Below, piece by piece: positions 26,350-36,713 of a stretch of 64,000 bases of DNA. The translations under genes and the position numbers were made by a program. The notes under the pieces are model-generated. The model ran no database searches, was not told the DNA's origin, and saw only the letters and a list, made by a program, of their open reading frames with translations. The DNA is taken from assembly GCA_035565775.1 (NCBI GenBank), contig DATMRW010000030.1, positions 310,001 through 374,000 of the forward strand, in the 5' to 3' direction. Position 1 is the first letter of the stretch. Each line of letters opens with the position of its first letter. The DNA is from PRO6 sp035565775 (GTDB taxonomy: Bacteria; Pseudomonadota; Alphaproteobacteria; Rhizobiales; Xanthobacteraceae).

Positions 26350-29222
26350 TTACTCCGCTGCCTCCGAGGGCATGATCCGCCGGCTTTGGTCGGCGAAGGC
26401 CGAATAATCTTCCTGCCATTCCGAACGGCCGTTGGATGGCGACACCTGCACCGCCGTGCATTTGTATTCCGGGCAATTGGTCGCCCAGTCCGAATAATCG
26501 GTGGTGACGACGTTGGCCTGCGTATCGGGATGGTGGAAGGTCGTATAGACCACGCCCGGCGCCACGCGATCGGTGATGCACGCGCGCAGCGTCGTCTCGC
26601 CGGAGCGGCTCGCGAGCTTCACCCAGCCTCCCTCGCGGATACCGCGCTCCTCGGCGTCGTGCGGGTGAATTTCCAGCACATCCTCGTGATGCCACACGAC
26701 GTTGTCGGTGCGCCGCGTCTGCGCGCCGACATTGTACTGCGACAGGATGCGGCCGGTGGTGAGCAGCAGCGGGAAACGCGGCCCCACCCGCTCGTCGGTC
26801 GGCACATATTCGGTGATGACGAAGTTGCCCTTGCCGCGGACGAAGCGGTCGATATGCATCACCGGCGTGCCGAGCGGCGCAGCGTCGTTGCACGGCCACT
26901 GCACTGAGCCGACCTCATCGAGCTTGGCGAAGGAGACGCCGGCGAATGTCGGCGTGAGGCGCGCGATCTCGTCCATGATTTCGGACGGATGCGAATAGGC
27001 CATCGGATAGCCCAGCGCATTGCTGAGCGCCATGGTGATTTCCCAATCCGCCATGCCCGACCTCGGCTCCATCACCTTGCGGACGAGCTGGATGCGCCGC
27101 TCCGCGTTGATGAAGGTGCCGTCCTTTTCCAGGAAGGTCGAACCCGGCAAGAACACATGCGCGTAGTTCGCCGTCTCGTTGAGGAAGAGATCCTGCACGA
27201 CGACGCATTCCATCGCCGCAAGGCCCGCCGCGACATGCTTGCTGTCCGGATCGGACTGCATGATGTCCTCGCCCTGGATGTAGATCCCCATGAACGAGCC
27301 TTCGACCGCGGCATCGAGCATGTTGTTGATGCGCAGGCCCGGCTCCGCCGGCAGCGACGTGCCCCATGCCCCCTCGAACAGATGCCGCACGCCGGTGTCG
27401 GAGACATGGCGATAGCCGGAGAATTCGTGCGGGAACGAGCCCATGTCGCAGGAGCCCTGCACGTTGTTCTGGCCGCGCAGCGGGTTCACGCCGACGCCGG
27501 GCCGGCCGATGTTGCCGGTCGCCATCGCCAGATTGGCGATCGCCATCACCGCGGTCGAGCCCTGGCTGTGCTCGGTGACGCCGAGGCCGTAGTAGATCGC
27601 GCCGTTGCCGCCGGTCGCGAACAGCCGCGCCGCGCCGCGCACATCCTCCGCCGCAACGCCGGTGACGCGCGCCGTCGCCTCCGGGCTGTGGCGCGGATCG
27701 GCGACGAAGGCGGCCCAATCCTGAAAAGCATCCCAGTCGCAGCGCGCGCGGATGAACGCTTCATCCATCAGGCCTTCGGTGACGACGACATGCGCCAGCG
27801 CCGTCAGGATCGCGACATTCGTGCCGGGCAGAACCGGCAGATGAAAGTCAGCCGCGATATGCGGCGAGCGCACCAGCTCGGTGCGGCGCGGATCGATCAC
27901 GATCAGCTTTGCGCCCTGCCGCAGCCGCTGTTTCATCCGCGAGCCGAACACCGGATGCGCGTCGGTCGGGTTGGCGCCGATCACCATCACGACGTCGGTG
28001 TGCTCGATCGAGTCAAAGTCCTGCGTGCCGGCCGATGTACCAAAAGTGGTGCGCAGGCCGTAGCCGGTCGGTGAATGGCAGACGCGCGCACAGGTGTCGA
28101 CGTTGTTGTTGCCGAAGCCGGCGCGGATCAGCTTCTGCACCAAAAACGTTTCCTCATCGGTGCAGCGCGACGAGGTGATGCCGCCGATGGCATCTACGCC
28201 ATACTTCTTCTGAATGCGCTTGAACTCGGAGGCGGTGTGCGCGATCGCCTCTTCCCAGCTCACCTCGCGCCACGGCTCGGTGATGGCGCTGCGGATCATC
28301 GGCTTGAGGATGCGCTCGCGGTGATTGGCATAGCCCCAGGCAAAACGCCCCTTGACGCAGGAGTGGCCATGGTTCGCCTTGCCGTCCTTGTACGGCACCA
28401 TGCGCACCACGTCCTCGCCCTTCATCTCCACCTTGAAGCTGCAGCCGACGCCGCAATAGGCGCAGGTGGTGACTTTGGACCATGTCGGCTTGCCGAGCTC
28501 GAGCACGCTCTTTTCGCGCAGCGAGCCCGTCGGGCAGGCCTGCACGCAGGCGCCGCAGGAGACGCAATCGGACTCCATGAAAGTCTGGTCCGCGCCGGCG
28601 GCCATCACCGAGTCGAAACCGCGCCCGCTGATGGTCAGCGCGAAGGTGCCCTGCACGTCCTCGCAGGCGCGCACGCAGCGCGAGCAGACGATGCACTTGG
28701 CCGGATCATAGGCGAAATAGGGATTGCTGTCGTCAACGCCGCTATTGCGATGGCGCGCGCCGTCGAAACCGTAACGGACCTCGTCGAGCCCGACCGCCTT
28801 CGCCACTTCGAGAAGGTCGAGGTTTTCGTCATCGTCGGCGAGCGAGGAAACCGGATGATCGGAAACATAGAGCTCCATCACGCCCTTGCGGATGCGGTCG
28901 ATGCGCTCGGAGCGCGTCGCCACCACCATGCCCTCGGCAACCGGCGTGGTGCAGCTTGCCGGCGTGCCCGCCCGCCCCTCGATCTCCACGAGGCAGACGC
29001 GGCAGGAGCCGAACGCATCAAGCATGTCGGTGGCGCAGAGTTTTGGAATCTCGATGCTCGCTTCCATCGCGGCGCGCATCACCGAGGTGCCTGCGGGCAC
29101 GGTGACCGACATGCCGTCGATAGTCAGCGTCACCTTCTCTTCGGCGGGCGAGGCCGGCGTGCCAAAATCGATTTCCTCGATGAGGTTTCCTGTTTCCAGT
29201 CCGAGCGACACTGCACGCTCCT

Positions 29223-29226
<4 letters not shown>
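26350..29226 (-). CDS. fdsA: NAD-dependent formate dehydrogenase alpha (molybdenum) subunit
   Basis: Catalytic subunit that oxidises formate to carbon dioxide at a bis-MGD molybdenum centre; 958 residues from the ATG at 29226, which overlaps the fdsB stop. Order of cofactor sites: a 2Fe-2S ferredoxin-like domain (GSCRVCLVEI), a His/Cys cluster, two 4Fe-4S motifs (CIVCSRCVRAC, CVSCGACVQAC), then the proximal cluster CAYCGVGC. The molybdopterin domains follow. The Mo ligand is probably C383 with H384 next to it (ARVCHSP), so the enzyme uses Cys, not selenocysteine. MPT-binding IGANPTDAHPVFG and VNPLRGQNNVQGSCDMG are intact. The open frame continues upstream of 29226 inside fdsB and is not coding. 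Confidence 0.96.
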
Positions 29227-30778
<1,552 letters not shown>

Positions 30779-30782
<4 letters not shown>

Positions 30783-31252
30783 TTGACCTCCGCCAGCAGG
30801 CGGTCGAGCTTGGCGTCATCGAGCCGCGCGATGATCCGGCCGTCCAGCATCGCCGAAGGGGCCGCCGAGCACAGGCCGAGGCAATAGACCGGCTCGAGGC
30901 TGACGTGCCCGTCCGCCGTCGCCTCGCCGAACTTCACCCCGAGCCGCGCTTCGGCCTGCGCGGCAAGCCGCTCGCCGCCGACCGACTGGCAGGCCTCGGC
31001 CCGACAGATCTTCAGCGTGTGGCTGGCCGGCGGCGTGCGCCGGAAATCGTGGTAGAAGCTGACGACGCCATGAACCTCGGCGCGGGACACGTTCAGCGCG
31101 TCGGCAATCAGCGCATCCGCCTCGCTGTCGATATAGCCAAAAGTCTCCTGCAGCGCGTGCAGGATGGGCAGCAAGGCGCCCGGCTGGCCCTTCATCTCAT
31201 CGATGATGTTGCGGGCCGCAATACCGCTCCATGCCAAATTCCGATTCACCAC
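30779..31252 (-). CDS. fdsG: Formate dehydrogenase gamma (NuoE-like) subunit
   Basis: A thioredoxin-like 2Fe-2S subunit of about 157 residues. Cluster ligands are CRAEAC and, about 35 residues later, CLGLC. The N-terminal helical part DEMKGQPGALLPILHALQ and the VSFYHDFRR segment are typical. I place the start at the GTG at 31252 (or 31249). The frame is open to 31513, but that extension is Arg/Thr-rich and unlike any FdsG. It is the first gene of fdsGBA-fdhD-fdsD, so the promoter lies in the interval up to 31576. Confidence 0.9.
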
Positions 31253-31576
31253 GATACTTTTAAAACCTCTCAACTCGCGCGTCGTCCCTGTCGCCGCAAT
31301 TCTGCGGTTCGTCCGGTTCCGGTCGCTGTCCGCTACCGCAGCCGTATTTGTACAACCCCATCTTAAACCAATTGTTTTGCGGGTGTTAGAGCCGATGGCG
31401 GTGCAACTCGCCATATCGCGGCCGCAAGGCCGCAGCTTGCGGCGGTTTCTGCCGCTTTCGCAGCTCATCGCGGAACAAACCGCTTGACGCCCCTGCCCCT
31501 GATGCCGCGACAATCATGGCAACTGCCGGCTCCGCGCATCGCGCCCATTTTCTGATTCCCGACGGAAGGTGTGACC
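31253..31576. other. Divergent intergenic region between fdsG and the oxidoreductase gene
   Basis: About 324 bases with no convincing gene. The fdsG-proximal part (31250-31400) is noticeably richer in A and T, as expected for the operon promoter. The distal part carries the short inverted repeat GCGGCC GCAAGGC near 31420. No regulator gene such as a LysR-type fdsR is adjacent. I see no clear sigma-54 or Fnr box. Confidence 0.5.
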
Positions 31577-32545
31577 ATGAAAGCCTATGTCTTTGCCAAA
31601 AACGGCCCAGCCATCACCGATGTCCCGCAGCCGGAGCCCACGGGCGCCCAGGTGCTGGTGCGGGTAGGCGCCGCCGGCCTCAACCGCGCCGATCTCGGCA
31701 TGGCGAAAGGCCATGCCCATGGTGCCGCGGGCGGCGCAGGAACGGTGCTGGGCATGGAATGGGCGGGCGAGATCGCGGGCCTTGGTCCGGATGCGCGCGG
31801 CCTCAAGCTTGGCGACCGCGTGATGGGCACCGGCACGGCGGCTTTCGCCGAATATGTGCTGACCGACTACGGACGCCTGTTTCCCATGCCCGCGGCGATG
31901 GATTTCACCACCGCCGCGAGCCTGCCGCTCGCGCTCACGACCATGCACAACGCCGTCGTGACCGTCGGCCAGGTTCAGCCGGGGCAATCGGTGCTCGTCC
32001 AGGGCGCGAGCTCCGGCGTCGGCCTGATGGCGCTGCAGATCGCCAGGCTCAAGGGCGCGAAAACGGTGATCGGCTCATCGACCGATCCGGCGCGGCGTGC
32101 GCGGCTCGCTGAATATGGCGCGGACCTCGCCGTCGACTCCAGAAACCCGGACTGGGTGAAGGAGGTTTTGGCGGCGACAGACGGCGCAGGCGCCGACCTC
32201 ATCATCGACCAGCTCTCCGGCTATGTCGCCAACCAGAATCTTGCGGCAACCAAAGTGCTCGGCCGCATCGTCAATGTCGGCCGGCTGGGCGGCAATCACG
32301 GCGACTTCAACTTCGACCTCCATGCCGCGCGGCGCATCAGCTATATCGGCGTCACCTTCCGCACCCGCTCGGTGCAGGAAATCCGCGACATCTTCTCGGC
32401 CGTCCGCGCCGACATCTGGACGGCGGTCGAGGCCGGCACGCTGCGCCTGCCGGTCGATCAGGTCTTCCCCTTCAGCGACATCGGCGCGGCCTATGCCCGC
32501 ATGGAGGCCAACCGGCATTTTGGCAAACTCGTCATCGCGATGTGA
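31577..32545 (+). CDS. Zinc-less NAD(P)H:quinone oxidoreductase-like MDR protein
   Basis: A 322-residue medium-chain dehydrogenase/reductase. The GroES-like N-terminal part contains GAAGLNRADLGMAKG and LGMEWAGEIAGLG. The Rossmann motif is VLVQGASSGVGLMALQIAR near 140-158. The Cys and His zinc ligands of alcohol dehydrogenases are absent, which fits the quinone oxidoreductase branch. The ATG at 31577 with GAAGG upstream is preferred over the GTG two codons earlier. Substrate is unknown. It is divergent from the fds operon; a functional link is not shown. Confidence 0.86.
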   Translation: MKAYVFAKNGPAITDVPQPEPTGAQVLVRVGAAGLNRADLGMAKGHAHGAAGGAGTVLGMEWAGEIAGLGPDARGLKLGDRVMGTGTAAFAEYVLTDYGRLFPMPAAMDFTTAASLPLALTTMHNAVVTVGQVQPGQSVLVQGASSGVGLMALQIARLKGAKTVIGSSTDPARRARLAEYGADLAVDSRNPDWVKEVLAATDGAGADLIIDQLSGYVANQNLAATKVLGRIVNVGRLGGNHGDFNFDLHAARRISYIGVTFRTRSVQEIRDIFSAVRADIWTAVEAGTLRLPVDQVFPFSDIGAAYARMEANRHFGKLVIAM

Positions 32546-32754
32546 CGCAGGCCGCCATGCAACCTGCGCGGTGCGGCCACCATCGGGCCGCGCCGCAACA
32601 GCAACGCGAAACGGGCCGAGCTTGCTTCCATGTTGCGTACGGTAACGCGTTTCATTCGCAACTATGCTGCAGTCGCAAATCACTTGCGAAAACTTCTATT
32701 TTTACTTCGCAATCGCAACTTTCCAGCGCCCTAGCAGACTGCTAGACCACGCGC

Positions 32755-34134
32755 ATGAGCATTGATCACAGCATCGACAAGAGCAGGGTCGCAGCGGTTT
32801 CGCTGATCGTCAGCTGCACCCTTGCAGCCGCCAAACTCATCATCGGCTTTTTGATCGGCAGCCTTGCGCTGATTTCCGAAGGCCTACACAGCTCGGTCGA
32901 TTTGATCGCCACCGCGGTGACGCTCGCCGTGGTCCGCATTTCCGATCAGCCAGCCGACAAGAAGCACAATTACGGCCACGGCAAATTCGAGAGCCTGTCG
33001 GCGCTCGGCGTCATCGCCCTGCTCTATGTGCTTGCCGGCGGCATCGTGATGGAAGCATTTTCGCGGCTGCGCGAAGGCGGCGAGCCGCCGACCATCACCG
33101 CGCTTCCGTTCGTCGTTCTCGCCATCGACATCGTTGCGAATTTCTGGCGCTCGCATGCACTGCACAAAGCCGCCAAGGCCACCGGCAGCCACGCGCTCGC
33201 GGCCGACGCGCTGCACTTTCTTTCCGACGTCATCGGCTCATTCGCCGTCATCGCCGGCCTTGCCCTCGCCGCCTTCGGCTATCCGTGGGGCGATGCGGCA
33301 GCGGCCATTGGCGTCGCCATCATCATCGGCATGCTCGGCCTCAGGCTCGGCCGCACCACGATCGAGACGCTGCTGGACCGCGCGCCGGAGGGCGTCGCCG
33401 ATGCGGTCGAGGGCGTCATCCGAAGCGTGCCCGGCGTGATTGCAGTCGAGCGCACCCGCGTCCGCATGGTCGGCCCGACCTACTTCATCGACTCGACGAT
33501 CATGGTGCCGCGCACCCTGCCGATTGATCGCGTCAACGACATCAAGTGCAAGGCCGAGAACGCCGTGGGCGCGGAGTTCGGCGATGTCGACCTCACCTTC
33601 ACCACCGTCCCCGTCGCCCGCGACAACGAAAGCGTGCGCGACCGCGTCACGGTGATCGCCCGCAACAAGGGGCTCGCGATCCACCACATCACGGTGCACG
33701 ATCTCGGCGAGCGGCTGTCGGTCAGCCTCGATCTCGAAGTCGACGGCAACATGCAGCTCGGAGGCGCGCACGACATCACCCGCGAGCTCGAGGAGGCGAT
33801 CCGCGCGGATTTCGGCACCGACGTCGAGATCGACACCCATATCGAGCCGCTCGAGCCGGAATTGCCGCACGGCATCGATGCGCCCGCCTCGCGCATTGCC
33901 GAGGTCACGGCGAAGCTGAAGGAGATCGCCGAGCAGCGTGACGGCATCGGCGATATCCATAACGTGCGCGTGCGCGAGACCGAGGCCGGCGAGGTCGTCA
34001 ACTTTCACTGCCGCACGCCGGCGACCATGAGCGTGATCGACGTGCACGAGCGGGTCGATGCGGTGGAGCGCGCGCTGCGCCGCGCCCTCCCGAACATCCG
34101 GCGCGTGATCAGCCACGCCGAACCCGCGCGATAA
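32755..34134 (+). CDS. Cation diffusion facilitator metal exporter with enlarged C-terminal domain
   Basis: A 459-residue inner-membrane divalent metal/proton antiporter. Six helices lie in the first 205 residues. Metal-site pairs are H45 and D49 (GLHSSVD) and H154 and D158 (LHFLSD). The YGHGKFESLSAL motif of the family follows helix 2. The cytoplasmic part after residue 210 is about 250 residues, more than twice the usual length. It seems to hold more than one ferredoxin-like metal-sensing domain (two VDLTFTTV/VSLDLEVDG-type strands are visible). The metal is not predictable. A terminator follows 15 bases after the stop. Confidence 0.9.
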   Translation: MSIDHSIDKSRVAAVSLIVSCTLAAAKLIIGFLIGSLALISEGLHSSVDLIATAVTLAVVRISDQPADKKHNYGHGKFESLSALGVIALLYVLAGGIVMEAFSRLREGGEPPTITALPFVVLAIDIVANFWRSHALHKAAKATGSHALAADALHFLSDVIGSFAVIAGLALAAFGYPWGDAAAAIGVAIIIGMLGLRLGRTTIETLLDRAPEGVADAVEGVIRSVPGVIAVERTRVRMVGPTYFIDSTIMVPRTLPIDRVNDIKCKAENAVGAEFGDVDLTFTTVPVARDNESVRDRVTVIARNKGLAIHHITVHDLGERLSVSLDLEVDGNMQLGGAHDITRELEEAIRADFGTDVEIDTHIEPLEPELPHGIDAPASRIAEVTAKLKEIAEQRDGIGDIHNVRVRETEAGEVVNFHCRTPATMSVIDVHERVDAVERALRRALPNIRRVISHAEPAR

Positions 34135-34148
34135 CTCCGCAGACGACG

Positions 34149-34187
34149 AAAGAGTCCGAATCCGTTCCCGGTTCGGACTCTTTTTGA
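34149..34187 (+). terminator. Rho-independent terminator after the CDF exporter
   Basis: A 12-bp inverted repeat, AAAGAGTCCGAA at 34149-34160 and TTCGGACTCTTT at 34172-34183, with an 11-base loop. It runs into a T-tract. Confidence 0.85.
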
Positions 34188-34232
34188 TTCTGGTAAGCCC
34201 CTATTTTTCTCGGGGACAAAATTTATTTCCCG

Positions 34233-34247
34233 TTAACCTTTCGTTGA
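34233..34247. promoter_or_regulatory. CtrA-like site upstream of the PleC-like kinase
   Basis: TTAA, seven bases, then TTGA (one mismatch to the CtrA consensus TTAA-N7-TTAA), 102 bases before the kinase start. TTAA is rare in this GC-rich window, which adds weight. No -35/-10 pair was resolved. Confidence 0.4.
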
Positions 34248-34348
34248 CTCTCGACACCGCGGGCAAAGTGGATTCAAATCAGCACGATTCGAAGCGCAGG
34301 GGACACGCTTCGATTTTGTGATTCACTTTCGGTCAGAGGGGCAGCGCC

Positions 34349-36667
34349 ATGGCGCAGTCACACGCGGCTCGCGCGTGCGGACAGACGGATTCGATTCAAG
34401 GATTGGCGAAGTCAATCGCAAGACCCGCCTATTCCCGCCTCCTCACTGCCGAGCCGCTGCTGCGGCGTGCCGTTCCGCTTCTCATCATCGCCTTTCTCGC
34501 CACGATCTGCGTCGGAGCGATCGTTCAGGTGCTCGACCAGACGCGCCAGAAGCGCGCTGCCCATCATCGTGACATCGCCGCGCTGGCCGACGTGCTCGCC
34601 GCGCAGCTCGAGCGCGCGAGCACCGCGCAGAGCCCGAACCGCGCCGCCGCGCTTCAGGCCCTGCTGCCGACGCTGATCCCCGCCTGGGCCAGCGTCGCCA
34701 CCCGCCATATCGTCGTCGCGGACGACAGCCAGCGCGTCATCGCCAGCGCCAACATCCTGCCGGCCAAAGCCAAGGCCCCCGCCCCCGCCGCGCTTCTCGG
34801 CGCGATCGGCGCACATAGCGTCGGCGCCGCGCAGGAAGCGCCGATCACGATCGAGCTGCCCCATGGCGGTTCAGCGATCGCCGCGGTGCGCAAGGTCGGT
34901 GCCCTGCCTGGCGTCGTCGTCGTGGTGCAGGAACTGAGGAACAACTGGGCCTCGGACTCGCTGCTGGCGGTGACGCTCGCGGCGACCACCGGCTTCATCG
35001 TCCTCATTCTCGGCTTCGCCTTCCACTGGCAGTCGACCCGCGCACGCGAGGGCGACCTCATCAACGACGCAGTGCGCGGACGCATCGACACCGCGCTCAA
35101 TCGCGGCCGCTGCGGCCTGTGGGACTGGGACCTGTCGCGCGGCCGGATCTTCTGGTCGCAATCGATGTTCGACATTCTGGGCCTCAGCGGCCGTCACGAC
35201 CTCCTCACCTTCGGCGAGGTCGTCGCTCTGATCCATCCCGACGACATCGACCTGTTCGAGATCGGCGATCAGCTCATCTCGGGCCACATGCCGGCGATCG
35301 ACCAGACGTTTCGCATGCGCCATGCCAAGGGCCACTGGGTGTGGCTGCGCGTGCGCTGCGAGGTGAGCCACGCTGGCAGCGATGGCTGCGCGCATCTCAT
35401 CGGCATCGCCGTCGACATCACCGAGCAGCGCAGCCTCGCGGAAAAGTCCATCGAGGCCGACATGCGCCTGCGCGACGCGATCGAGAGTATCCCCGAAGCC
35501 TTCGTGCTGTGGGACGCCGACAATCGCCTCGTCCTCTGCAACTCGCACTTCCAGCGTCTCCACAAGCTGCCGGACTCGGCCGTGCAGCCCGGCACCACCT
35601 ATGAGACGATGATGGAAGTCGGCTCGATGCCGCAGGTGCGCAGCATTTCCCCGCGCGACAACGCACTGGCGGAAGGCGCGCGCACCTTCGAGGCGCAGCT
35701 CGAAGACGGCAACTGGCTTAACATCAGCGAGCGCCGCACCAAGGATGGCGGCTATGTGTCGGTCGGCACCGACATTACGCAGATCAAGCGCCACGAGCAG
35801 CAGCTCATGGAAAACGACAAGCGCCTTCGCGCCACGGTCAACGATCTTCAGCGCAGCCGCGGCACGCTGGAGCGCCAGGCGCTCGAACTCGCGGACCTTG
35901 CGCAAAAATACGAGCGCGAGAAGAACCGCGCCGAGGAAGCGAACCAGGCCAAGTCGAAATTTTTGGCCAATATGAGCCATGAACTACGCACGCCGCTCAA
36001 TGCCATCATCGGCTTCTCCGAGGTCATGAGCAGCGGCATGTTCGGCGCGCTCGGCTCCGAAAAATATCGCGAGTACTGCCACGACATTCTGAGCAGCGGC
36101 CACTACCTGCTCGAAGTGATCAACGACATTCTCGACATGTCGAAGATCGAGGCCGGCCGCGTGAAGCTCGACCTCGCGCCGCTGGATCTGTCCGACACGC
36201 TGACGGAATCGCTACGCGTCGTCTCCGGCCGCGCCGACGACAAGGGCATCACCCTCACCGCCGATCTGCATCACTCCGCCTGGGTCCGGGCCGATCGCCG
36301 CGCGACCAAGCAGATCATCGTCAATCTCTTGTCGAATGCCGTAAAGTTCACGCCCGAGGGCGGCCAGGTGATCGTGCGCAGCCGGCCCTGCGCGGACAAT
36401 GTGATGCTGACCATCGCCGACACCGGCATCGGCATCGAGCGCAAATCGCTGGCGCGGCTGTGCCGCCCGTTCGAGCAGGTCGAGAGCCAGCTCACCAAAA
36501 CCTATCACGGCTCTGGGCTGGGCCTGTCGATCGCAATGTCGCTGGTCAAGCTGCATGGCGGCGCGATGCGCATCCGCTCAAAGCCCGGCGTCGGCACCGT
36601 GGTCTGCGTGCTGCTGCCGCGCGAGGCCTATCACGCGATCGAGGCGACCGCCGCCTGCGCCGCCTGA
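34349..36667 (+). CDS. PleC-like PAS sensor histidine kinase
   Basis: A 772-residue membrane kinase. Two membrane helices (about 43-65 and 210-230) enclose a periplasmic sensor of about 145 residues. Then come a PAS/PAC pair (about 255-370, with LWDWDLSRGRIFWS), a second PAS (about 385-480), a coiled coil (about 480-530), HisKA with H544 in NMSHELRTPLNAIIGFSEV, and HATPase (IVNLLSNAVKFTPEGG, DTGIGIE, GSGLGLSIAMSLV). The HisKA segment is of the PleC/DivJ/PdhS class that acts on DivK in alphaproteobacterial cell-cycle control. A PleC assignment is likely, but PdhS-type paralogues cannot be excluded. It converges on glnE. A CtrA-like site lies upstream. Confidence 0.85.
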   Translation: MAQSHAARACGQTDSIQGLAKSIARPAYSRLLTAEPLLRRAVPLLIIAFLATICVGAIVQVLDQTRQKRAAHHRDIAALADVLAAQLERASTAQSPNRAAALQALLPTLIPAWASVATRHIVVADDSQRVIASANILPAKAKAPAPAALLGAIGAHSVGAAQEAPITIELPHGGSAIAAVRKVGALPGVVVVVQELRNNWASDSLLAVTLAATTGFIVLILGFAFHWQSTRAREGDLINDAVRGRIDTALNRGRCGLWDWDLSRGRIFWSQSMFDILGLSGRHDLLTFGEVVALIHPDDIDLFEIGDQLISGHMPAIDQTFRMRHAKGHWVWLRVRCEVSHAGSDGCAHLIGIAVDITEQRSLAEKSIEADMRLRDAIESIPEAFVLWDADNRLVLCNSHFQRLHKLPDSAVQPGTTYETMMEVGSMPQVRSISPRDNALAEGARTFEAQLEDGNWLNISERRTKDGGYVSVGTDITQIKRHEQQLMENDKRLRATVNDLQRSRGTLERQALELADLAQKYEREKNRAEEANQAKSKFLANMSHELRTPLNAIIGFSEVMSSGMFGALGSEKYREYCHDILSSGHYLLEVINDILDMSKIEAGRVKLDLAPLDLSDTLTESLRVVSGRADDKGITLTADLHHSAWVRADRRATKQIIVNLLSNAVKFTPEGGQVIVRSRPCADNVMLTIADTGIGIERKSLARLCRPFEQVESQLTKTYHGSGLGLSIAMSLVKLHGGAMRIRSKPGVGTVVCVLLPREAYHAIEATAACAA

Positions 36668-36713
36668 GCGGCGCGCCAACCCGCGGCCCATCCCCGCCTG
36701 CGGCTTTGAACTT

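Noticed and set aside
31253..31576. GGAAC element near 31471 as an EcfG general stress promoter for the oxidoreductase gene
   Set aside because: No CGTT box follows at 16-18 bases.
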